The notes beneath the pieces were generated by a model that was given only the letters and a program-made list of their open reading frames with translations, did no database searches and was not told the origin of the DNA. A stretch of DNA of 64,000 bases from Sagittula sp. P11. Its GTDB lineage: Bacteria; Pseudomonadota; Alphaproteobacteria; Rhodobacterales; Rhodobacteraceae. Made by a program: the position numbers and the translations under genes. Location of the stretch: positions 4,346,501 through 4,410,500 of the forward strand of contig NZ_CP021913.1 in the NCBI RefSeq assembly GCF_002814095.1, read 5' to 3'. This document shows, in pieces, positions 44,401-56,400 of the stretch (the first letter of the stretch is position 1; every line of letters begins with the position of its first letter).

Positions 44401-47400
44401 TTCATCGACGAGATGACGGGCGACCTGCGCGTGGGCCAGGTGGAAACCGGCGGCGACGTGTCGCTGCGCACGGTGGCCGGCTCCATCGTCGACCGGCCCG
44501 AAGACGGCGCCGAGGACGTGACCGACGCGGACATCATCGCCCGCGCCGTCAACCTCGACGCCAACGGGCTGGGCGCCAGTATCGGCGAGATCGGCAACGA
44601 CCTCGAGATCGACTCGCGAAACGGCAGCGCCGGCAGCGAGACCGTGGACGGCGTGTCGCTGGATGCGGCACAGGACGACGTGGCACTGGAGGCGCTCCAG
44701 AACATCTTTGTCACCGAAACCGAGGGCGCGCTACGTCTCGTGCTGGCGCATGCGCTTTACGGCACGATCCGCCTGACCGTCCGCGAAACCTCCGAGACGG
44801 AGGAGAACCTGCTGCTGGTCGACAGCGGCGTGGCGAACTTCGCGGAATCCGACGCCCGTTATCCGGGCTTGCAGGACGACCACAACCGCGTCGTGGCACA
44901 CGGCACGATCTTCGCCGAGCGCGGTGACGTGCTGCTGCTGGTCGCGGACGGCGTTGTCACGGATGCGAACTCCGACCTGCTTGCCGCCGGTGACATCACG
45001 ATCTTCGGCGATGCCAACTATGTCGACGGCGCCGATCAGGCGAGCGATCCCGATGCAGGCTATGGCACGCGCATGACGCTGCGTGGCCGCATGATCGCAG
45101 GTGCGGAAGTGACGCCGGGACAGGACGGCTTCAACGCCGGACAGCAGGGCGGGCCCGTCATGGGCTCGGCCATCGCGACCTTCACGACGCCGGTCTACGG
45201 CACGACCATCTTCGGCAACGACGACGTCGACCAGATCCAGTTTGGCGACACCAGCGGCGGCTCCGGCCAGACCACGCAGGGCAGCGACGGGTTCATCTAC
45301 CTCGGCTCCCGCACAACGGTCTATGGCTCCGACACCGCGCCGACTGACGGCGCAGGCGTGAACGGCAAGGGGCTGAGCATTGGCGATGACGGCGAGGACC
45401 GGTTCCGCGTCTATTTCCTGCAGGACACCGCGACGGTGACGTCACCGTCGATGCTCGATGCGCTGCAGGCGCTGGGGCAGGCGGACGCGGGCCACACCCT
45501 GACGCTCGACGGGCAGGCCGACACCGACACCTACGAGATCTACGTGCTGGGCTCTGACGGGACGGACGAACGCAACTACGTCATCAACGCGCTGGACACC
45601 GGCGCCGAGGACGATGGCGTCGATGAGCTGCACGTGCTCGCGCCCTCCGCGTCGCTGACCGACCCCGATGGCACCGACGACATCTTCCTGATGCGGGCGA
45701 TGCAGTACATCGGCGGCGAGGCGGCGGATCGTCCGGGCTTCGTGGCGCTGCTGCACGGCACGGTTTCCACCTACCAGGACGTTGTTCAGTTCAACGAGGA
45801 CAGTGCCGAGGTCAGCCGCATCCAGTACGACAGCGGCATCAACGGCCGGATGATCGTCGAGGGCCGTGAGGGCGACGACCAGTTCTACTCCGACGACGTG
45901 ACGGTCATCACGACGCTCGACGGCGGGGCAGGCGACGACACCTTCCAGGTCGGCCAGATCTTCGGGATGAACCGGACGCTCGACGCCAACATGCTGCCGA
46001 CGGACATCTTCCCGGAACTGGTGGCGACCACGCGCGGCTGGCTCTCTCCGGGGTCCAGCGCGCCGCTGGTGGCGCAGGGCGGCACGGGCAACGACACCTT
46101 CCGCGTCTACTCCAACCAGTCGGAACTGCGGCTGGAAGGCGATGACGACAACGACCTGTTCATCGTCCGCGCCTTCGCGCTGGCGGCGACGACCGACTTC
46201 GACTGGAACGGCGACAGCTACGACGCCGACCCGTCGCAGGGCGCCATCGACGTGGACGACCTTGAGGCAGGCGCGGCCGTGATGGAGGCGCTGGAGACCC
46301 TGCGCACCACGAATGGCTGGACCGTCGCACAGGCTATCGACAACCTGACCGACGCGGACGTCGCTGGCTTCGACATCTTCATCAACGCCGCATGGCGGAC
46401 GGATCTGAAGGCGAAGATGGCGGTCAACGGCGCCACCTCCTTCAACATCAACGGCGACTTCGGGATCAACTTCCTCGACCTGCTGCTGACGCCCACCGTG
46501 ACCGACGATGTGATCGTTCTGGACGCGGACGGCGTCGCCTCGCCGCAGATCGGACTCGGATTCTCGGTCGCGCAGGCGCCCGACATCCGCGCCGGTGGCG
46601 GCCAGGACGAGGTGCGTTACAACGTCAATGCTCCGGTCTCCGTCGACGGCGGCGCGGGCTTCGACAAGATGGTGATCCTCGGGACGGAATTCGCGGACGA
46701 CATCGTGATCCGGGCCGACGGCATCTTCGGCGCGGGCCTGAACGTCCGTTACTCCACCATCGAGGCGATCGAGGTGGACGGCCTCGAAGGGGATGACGAG
46801 TTCTTCGTGCTCTCCACCGCCTTCGGCGTCAGCTACCGCGTGATCGGCGGCCTCGGGTCAGACGTGATCAACGTCGGCGGCGACGTGACCGAGGACATCG
46901 TGACCCGCGAACTCGAAGGCGCGACCGGCACGGTGGACCACCTCGTGCGGTCCTCTGACGTGCTCTACGACGGCGTGGTCATCGACGGCTTCGACTACAA
47001 CGTGGCGCGCGACGACTCCGGCCTCGTGGTCATCAACGAAGAGGCGGCGGGCGACACCTCTCAGGGCCGTACCGTGGTGGGCGAGGAGAGCCTGCTCGCC
47101 GACCAGTACGCCGACTTCTACACGATCCGGCTGGCGCAGGCGCCGACCGACGTGGTCTACGTGACCGTCTCGGCGGCGCGCAGCTTCCAGGAAGAGCGCG
47201 ACATCGACCCGATCACCGGCCAGCCCTACGACCTGAACCCCGACTTCCTGACCGACGCCCTGGGCGAGACGGTCTGGCTGTCTGCGGTCGATCCGACCGG
47301 CGGCGCGACCCCCGGCGGGGCAACCGTCACCGATCTGGACTTCCAGCGCACCGTCGTGATCAACGGCGTGACGGCCTACATCTCGCAGAACGCGATCACC

Positions 47401-50400
47401 TATGCCTTCACCGCGGCCAATTACGCCAACGAGGTCGGTGTCTACGTCTTCGCACCGGATGACGACCGCTCCGAAGGCGACCGCGTGACTGTCATCCAGC
47501 ACAGCGTTGTGTCCGAGGACATTGCCTACAACGGCATCGACGTACGCAATGTCGAGGTCGAGGTGCTCGACAACGACACGCCGGGCATCAAGGTCCGCGA
47601 AGTGGATGCGGCCGGCAACGATGACGGGCGCACCGTCGTCGTCGAGGGCACCGACACCACCGAACTGACGGACGAGGTTCGCCTGTCGCTGGCGCGCGAT
47701 CCGGGCTTCGGCGAAACCGTCGTGGTCGACATCGTGGTCGACGTGGACAGCGACAATGCGCTCGAGTTCTCCAACATTACGGGCGACAGCCGCCTGAACC
47801 TCTTTGCCTCGACCTCCGTCCGTCCGAGCGACGGCATGGTTGTCATCGGCACCATGACCTTCACCAACAACGGCGCCCCGGGCTGGGATGATGAGATCCG
47901 GCTTGGCGTGGAGGCGCGCGACGACTTCGTCCGCGAGGACCTCGAAATCGCGGTGCTCGAGTTCGAGCGCAACGATGCGACGACCGACGCCGACTACATC
48001 TTCCCGAACTTGCGGTCCGGATTCCAGATGCTCGACGTGGAGGTGCACGACAACGAAACCTCCGGCGCGGTTGTGCTGGAGACTGGCGGCGACACGCTGC
48101 TGGTGCCCGACAACGCGGACACCGTGACGGATGAGACGGAGACGGACAGCTACCAGATCCGCCTGACGCGCCAGCCCGACGACAGCGTGACCGTCGCGGT
48201 GCTGACAGATGGCCTGGCCGATGTGACCTCGATCGAGGGCATCACGATCACGCCCGAGGACTACGCAGTGATCGGCGGGCTCCAGGCGACGCAACTGTTC
48301 TCCGGCAACCTCGTCTTCGGCACCGACGGTTCGGGCAACCTGACCGTCACGCGCGGCGAAGGGGCCGACCTGGGCAGCTTCCAGGACGAAGGGTTCTTCG
48401 GCGAAAGCCTCGAAGCCTCCGTCCGTTTCGACGGCACAGTGACCTTCGGCAACGACGGCACCAACCTGACGATCGGCGGGGCGGGTGTCGGCGGCAGCTT
48501 CTCGGCCGGGGACACGATCCGTGTCCGCGCCGGGTCTGCAGGCGGCTTCGACACGAACAATGACGACTATGTCGTGTCCTCCGTCAGTGCCAACCAGATC
48601 GTGCTGACGGCTCTTCTGGCCAATGGCGACTGGGATACGGCGGGTAGCGCGGACGACGTGCAGCTCTCCGACTTCGCCACCGTGCCGGGCGAGCGCATCC
48701 GCCTCGACGGGCTTTCCGGCGCGTTTGCGGCGAACAACGGCGATTACGTCGTCATGTCGGTCAGCGCGGATGGCCAGACCCTGACCCTGACCGCCACCAC
48801 CGCTGACGTGCCCGGCTGGGCGCAGGGCGCCGCCGACACGGAGGCTGTACTGTCCGACCTGGCCGAGAACTTCGTCTTCGAAGGCACGGTCAGCTTCGGC
48901 GAAGAGACCGATCCGCTGGCCTTCCCGGGTCAGTTCCTCGACATCGGTGTGGCCGGTGCACAGGAAGGCTGGCTGGCTGACGGGTTCCTCGAAGGCATGT
49001 GGGTCCGGATTTCCGACCTGAACGGTGGCAACCCGGCGGTCGAGGCCAAGATCCAGCTGATCCGCGGCGACAACGACAGCCAGGACGCCAAGCTGCAACT
49101 GATCCACGTCACCATCGACGGCACCGAAATGGCGCTGGCCGACACATGGCTGGGCGATGCGGCGGCGGACCAGGTGCAGGTGGTGCGGATCGCGCCCGAG
49201 GTGACCTTTACCGACGGCAACTGGTACGACCTGCAGACCGTCACGCTGACGGCGGACGCGGACTATGTCGTGCCGCCGACCCGCGATGGCGTGAAGATCT
49301 TCCCGGTCTCCACGCATCTGCTGTCCAAGCTGCGCGGCCCGCTTGCGGTCGAAGGCGGTCCCGCCGGGGCCGACCGGTCGCTGACCGCGGGCGTCAAGCT
49401 GCCGGGCGAGGCGGACGACTTCCTGATCGCCATCGGCGCACAGCCGCCGGAAAGCCAGCAGATCGACGTGCTGAATATCTTCAACGACTCGAGCCAGGCG
49501 GACACCTCCGGTGTGCTGACGCAGACCACGCTGCGCGGCTTCGGCATGGCCGACGACCTCGTGTTCGAGAACGTGTCCGGCCCGCTCTACGGCGAGGCGC
49601 CGGAAGGCTCGACCTCGATCACCGTTCCGGGCGGCATCAGCTTCGGCAAGATCAACTACGGATCGTTGAGCGTCGGCGCCGATAGCGCGCAGTCGACCAT
49701 CGAGGTCCTGAACATCATGCTGGGGCAGGGCAACGACACGCTGGAGATCAACGGCACGCTCGATCCCGCGCCGTTCGTCTCGGCGCAGAACGTGTTCAGC
49801 TTCTCCGCACCCGGGCAGGACCCGGACCAGGAAGACGCCTTCGACGGGTTCTACACCGTGCGCTCCGAGGACATCGACTGGAAGGCAGAGGGCTTCCTGC
49901 CGAACCAGACCGTGACCGTCGACGGCGTGCCGGGCGTGTTCTTCACCGTGGTCGAGGTGGCGGATGCCATCTACCTCGACGGCGAAGGCCAGCCGGTCCT
50001 GCAATCGGGCGCCTTCCTGCGTGATCCCAACGACAACTCCGTCCTCGTGCTGGAGGCCGTGGGCAGCCTGACGGCGGCGCAGCTCGACGATCTCGTCGCC
50101 GCCTTCGCGGGCGAAGTACGCCTTGTCGCGGTCGATGCGCTGGTGCTGGATCACTACACCTACGGTGTCGAGAGCACGCCCACCGGCGCCGTCCTGACCG
50201 GCATCGACTGGGAAAGTGAGGGTTTCCTTGAAGGGCACCTCATCAACATCGGTGGCGAGGACGGCAGCTTCGACACGGCGGTCCAGTACCGTGTGCTGTC
50301 GATCGAGGGCGACCGGATGGAGATCCTCGGCGACACGATCGAGGCGGCGGTTGCGGCCAGCAGCAACATCTGGGTGCAGGGTCCGCATGGCGGCCTGACC

Positions 50401-53400
50401 GTCGTACATGGCGGCGGCAACCTGCCGGTGCAGACCTTCGGCGCCTACACGACCGAAACCATCTCCGACAGCAACTACCTGCTGCGCGACGATGGCCGCG
50501 ACTGGGCGAACGACGGCTACACCGTCGGCCAGCTCATCTATATCGAGGGCGAGACCGACACGCGCGAGATCCTCGCGATCCTCGACGCGGGCGACGTGCC
50601 CTCCGCCACCACCGACTTCGACAAACCGGACGGTGCCTCGGCGACCTGGGGCAACGGCTCCGTGCTGGTGCTCAGCGGCGATCCGATTGCGCCGGTGGAC
50701 GAGAATGGCGACGGCTCCATCGACATCCACAAGTCCGTCGCGCTGAAGGTGGAGGTCACGACAACTGTCACGCTGCTGGCCGATCAGCTTGGCCGCACCG
50801 ACGGCGGCAGCTGGCTGGACGACGGTTTTGCACCGGGGCAGGTGATCTTCATCGAAGGCATCCCGGGCGGCTTCACCATCGACAGCGTGACGGCCGAGAC
50901 CATAACGCTGGCCGGGGCCGCCATCCACGAGTGCGTCATCGAGGAAGGCACGGAGATCACGGTCTACCGGATCGACCTGTCGCGCGACGACGGTGCGCAG
51001 GTCGGCGGCGATCACTTCATCATCGGTCTGGACCTCGACGCGCTTGGCGTGGACGCCAGCGACGGTATCGACGCCGCCGAGCAGGCCATCCTAGACAACG
51101 CGGTGCTGGCCGGATCGGAGAGCCCGCTGGTGGTCTACGGCGACACGAGCCAGGACGGCGTGTGGTACGGCGGGCGGTCCTCCGACCGGCTGGGTCTGGA
51201 ATTCGGTCCCAAGCCGTTCAACCCGTTCCCGGATCTGCCCGACGAGGAGAACGAGGACGACGAGTGGGTCTTCCCGCTGGCCAATCCCTTCGATTTCGCG
51301 GGCAACGACGTCATCGACGCCAGCGCGCTCTTCGCCTACCGCGATGCGCAGTCCGTGGGCTTCACGGCCTATGGCGGCGCGGGCAACGACTCCATCATCG
51401 GCTCGCAGGCCGGTGACCATCTTGCCGGCGGTTCGGGCGACGACACGATCCTCGGGCAGGACGGCACGGACCACATCTACGGCGACAGCGGCGTGAACGT
51501 GAACATCCTCACCCGCGCGCTGCACATCGTGACCTCCGACAACAGCCCGGCGCCGACCATCGACCCGACGCAGGGCGCCTCCGACCAGACGTTCAAGCCG
51601 GTGCGCGTGGCCAGCCCGATGCGCGACGACATGCAGGCCGGTGTCGACGTCCTCTACGGTGACGACAGCATCGCAGGCACGCCGGAGAATACGCCCAACA
51701 TCATCTTCGGCGACCATGGCCAGGTTGTGATGTGGGTCGACGATCCGAACCTGCCGCCGGTGCTGCTGCAGCGCATCCAGACCACCGACATGGGCCTGGT
51801 GCTGGAGATCAACACGGTGGAGTTCCAGAACGGCGGCGATGACGTGATCTTCGGTTCCGCCATCGAGGACCTGCTGATCGGCGGCGCGGGCAACGACATG
51901 ATCGACGGGCGCGAGGGCGACGACCTGATCTTCGGCGATCACGTCTCGCTGACCCAGCGCTTCCTCGACGCATTCGGCAACCGCGTGGATCATCCGACCG
52001 ACATGCTCGACATGACCAGCCTGCGCTTCCAGGCGCTGGCGGGCGTGCTGATGTACTCGCGGACCGATCGCAACAGCGCGGCGCTCATGGGCGACGGCAC
52101 GACCGCAGCTCGGACGCCGGAGTTCGCCTATGCCGCCACCGGCACGGACTCGCTGAACGAGTACAACTCGGGCCGCCTGCTGACCAACGGCATCGCCCAG
52201 ATGTACCGCGACACGGACGGCCCGGACTGGTGGAGCGCGTTCGAGATCGACTACGCCCAGTTCCACACCTTCGCCATCAACGACGGTCGCGAGGGCGTGG
52301 GCTCCTTCGGCAACGACTACATTGCCGGGGGCGCGGGCAACGACCAGATCTTCGGCCAGCTCGGCCATGACGTGATCCAGGGCGACGGCTCCATCGACGA
52401 CGCTGTGGCGGGTATTGCCCATGTCGGCGCGGCCCGTGTGCCCAACGTCGACGGTTTCGGCATCGACGATCCGGTCGGTCCGCTCACCGTGGTTGCCAGC
52501 TTCGAGGCCCTGACCGACGGTCAGGACTACATCGAGGGCGGCGGCGGGCGCGACGTGGTGTTCGGCGGCCTGGGCCAGGATGATATCGTCGGCGGCTCTT
52601 CGGACTTCTACAGCCTCGTGACTTCCGAGAACCGCCCCGACAGCGACGATTGGCTGTTCGGCGGTGCGGGTCTCCAGATCGACCGCAACAACGGCTTCGA
52701 TCCGCTGGCCGACACCGACGGCAACCCGGAGACCTACGGCGAGGACGTCACAACGGCACTCGGCGTGGCCTATGCCGACAAGCATGGCCGCGACAGCGAC
52801 GCCATCGTGGGCGACAACGGCGACATCATCCGCATCGTCGGGGTCAACGGTGTCGACATCAACCCGACCGGCGATCCGGCGAACGGGCCGAACTACGTCG
52901 AGTTCAACTACGACAACTACGGCGGCGAGAAGATCGTCGTGCGCGGTGTCCGGCTGATCGACTACACGCCCGGCGGACCCGATTTCGCGCCGGAGACCGA
53001 AGGGCAGGGTCGCCTGATGTGGTCCGAGACCTGCGATCCGAACGATGGCTTCTGGTCCACCGACATCGGTGGCCACGACGAGGTGCACGGCGAAACCGGG
53101 GATGACTTCATCTACCTCGGCGGCGGCTTCGACATTGCCTTCGGCGATGCGGACGACGACGACATCATCGGCGGCTGGGGTCATGACTGGATCTCCGGCG
53201 GGACCGGCGATGATGGTATCCTCGGCGACGACGGCCGGATCTTCACCAGCCGTAACACCAGCGCGGAGCGTGCCGGCGAACTTGGCCAGAACGAGACGCT
53301 GTACGGCATCGACTACCTGCTGAACCGCGATCCCGACACGCGCACCAGCCAGGGCAACGTCCTGAACGAGCTGATCCGCACCCCCGGCAACGTGCAGGTG

Positions 53401-56400
53401 GAGCTGATCAACGTCGCGGGCGAGCTGAAGAAGAGCGTCGACCTCACGCCCTTCGCGCTTGGCGAGACCTGGGTGATCGACGATCCGCTGGGTCAGAACC
53501 CACGCTATGCCGACGACGTGATCTTCGGCGGTCTCGGGGTGGATTGGCTGCATGGCGGCGACGGCGACGACGCGATTTCCGGCGCGGAGGCGCTGGAGGA
53601 CAGCTATGCGCCGCGCTTCGGCCAGCTGCGTGACGAGAACGGCGCGCTGATGTTCGACGAATTCGGCGAACCGGTGATCGGCATCGTCGGCCTTTACAAG
53701 TCGGACTTCAACAGCCCGTTCAACCCGGCGGATATCCTCGCCTTTGGCGACGACACCGACCCGTGGAACGATCCGAAGCCGATCCGGGCGCGCCTTGGCG
53801 AGTTCTTCCTGTACGACGAGTACGACGCGCGCCGCACGATCCTGTTCGAACTGTCCGAGGATCACACCGGCACGACCGGCTACCACGGCCTCGTCTGGGG
53901 CGACGACGGATCGACCGTCTCCGACGACACCGACCCGACGCTGCTGCACTACTTCCTCAACTTCCACGATAACGAGGGCGTCTCGGCGCTGGGTTATGTG
54001 GCCTTCGAGCCGAACGGCCAGACCCCGGACGAGGACGTCCCGGCAGAGTTCCGCCAGTCGGACGGCGACGACATGATCTTCGGCGACCTGGGCAACGACT
54101 GGATCGTCGGCGGCACAGGCCGGGACCGCATGTACGGCGGCTTCGGCAACGACCTGATGAATGCCGACGACGTGATGGGCGGGCCGGCGGTCTACCTGCG
54201 CGACGCGGAAGGCGGGCTGATCCTCGACGGCGGCGCACCTGTGAAGCTGTCGGACGTGTCGGTGCACGACGCCCATTCGGGCCTGAACGACGGGACGGAC
54301 ACCCACTGGCTGTACGAAGACCGTGCCTTCGGCGGGGCAGGGCTCGACATCCTGATCGGCAATACCAAGGGCGACCGCCTGATCGACTGGGTGGGCGAGT
54401 TCAACAGCTACATCGTCCCGTTCGCGCCTTTCGGCATCGCCACGGTCAGCCGCCAGGTGCCACCGCACCTGTTCGACTTCCTCTATGCGCAGGCCTTCGG
54501 CGACGGTGTCGACATCACCCGCACGGCGGATGGCAACGCGCCCAACCACAACGACCGCTATTCCAACGTGGCCCTGCTGCAGGGCGGGCTTCGTGGCGAG
54601 ATCGGGCTGGTGACGCAGAAGGACCACGGCTACTGGCAGGACCAGACCGGCGGACCGAGCGATCCGCAGGCGGGCAACATCCCCGGCGGACGTCGCGACG
54701 TGCTGCGGACGTCGGACTTCAACAACAACTCCGGCGACATTTTCATCCGCGACACCGGCAACATGACGGTGCAGGGCGGGGCGCTGACCCTCGCGGCCAC
54801 CAGCAACACCTCGCAGGCGTCGGCGGTCTACAATCTGGATGAGTATCTGCCGGGCTACTACGAGATACGCGCGCAGATCTCGACCGCGAAGCCCACGGGC
54901 GGGTCGAAGTCCAACGCCTACATCATCTTCGACTACAAGTCCGATATCGACTTCAAGTACGCGGGCATCAACATCTCGAACAACAAGATCGAGATGGGGT
55001 ATCGCGACGCGTCGGGCTATCACGAGCTGGTCCAGTCCAACAAGCCGGTCCGGATCAAGCCCGACACGATGTACGACGTGCTGGTCGCAGTGAACGGCAC
55101 CAACGTGACCGTGCAGGTCAACGGGGTGAACTGGTTCACCTACGACTACGTGCCGGAGATCGACATCGACGGCCAGCCGATCCCGCTCAACAAGGGCTTC
55201 GTCGGCTTCGCAACGGATGGCGGCACGGCCACGGTCGACAACTTCACCGTGCAGGTCCTGCCCCCCGACTGGACGATGGAGATGACCGACAGCTTCGAGG
55301 CTGCCCCGGCCCTCTTCATGCAGCCGGAATCGGGCGACTGGACGCTGGACACGGTGACTGCAGAGTATGCCGCGCTGGTGGGTGACGACTCCGTCGCCGT
55401 CAGCCTGATCGACCTCGGTGCGGATGTGTCCGCCTCCTCGGTACTGGAGGTGGAGACGACGCTGGCGCAGGGCGATGTGGGCGGGTTGGTCTTCGACCAT
55501 TACGACGACACCCGCTACAAGTTCGTGCTGGTGGATGCGCCCAATGACATGGTCCTCGTGGGTCACGTGGACGGGGCATCGGGCGTGGTCATCGACCAGA
55601 CCTTCGCCGCGACGCTCGACCCGGCGCAGACCCAGCACCTGAAACTGACGACCTCCGGCGCCTCTCTCAAGATCGGCGTGAACGGATCGAACGTGGGCAG
55701 CTTCGGGTTCAACTCCGTGCTGGTGGATGGCGACATCGGTCTGATGACCTTCGACGGCGCGGCCTTCCAGGACGTGACCGTGCGGTCGAACGACACGGCC
55801 TTCGAGGTGGAGGACGGCCTGAAGGCCACCGACATCGGGCAAGGGGCCGATACCGTGACCGAGGGTGAGGTCGCCGCGCTGAAGGACGCGGCCATCCGGA
55901 TAATGGTCGAACGGATGAGCCTGAGCGCCGAGCAGGAGGAAATGCTCCGCGCGGTCGAGGTCACAGTTGCCGATCTGGAAGGTGCGCTGCTTGGCCGGGC
56001 CACCGGCCACGGTATCCACGTCGATGCCGATGCGGCGGGCCACGGCTGGTTCGTCGACCTGACACCGCTCTCGAACGAGGAATACCTCGCCGACGTGAAC
56101 GGTGTCCTGCGGGCGCTGCCAGCTGCGGCCTCGGCCGGGCGTATCGACCTGCTCAGCGTACTGACCCACGAACTGGATCACATGCTGGGGTCGGTGCACC
56201 TGTCCCACGCCGTGGACGGCGACCTGATGGGCGACACGCTGTCGACCGGAACGCGCCTGTCCTTCTTCGCCGATGGCGAAGATGCGACCACCGGCGGCAC
56301 GCTGATCTACGACGACACCACAGGCGGCTTTGTCACCGACGAGGGTCTGCGCCACATGACCTCGGCGCGGACACTCCGGCTGGATCTGGACGCCGGAACC

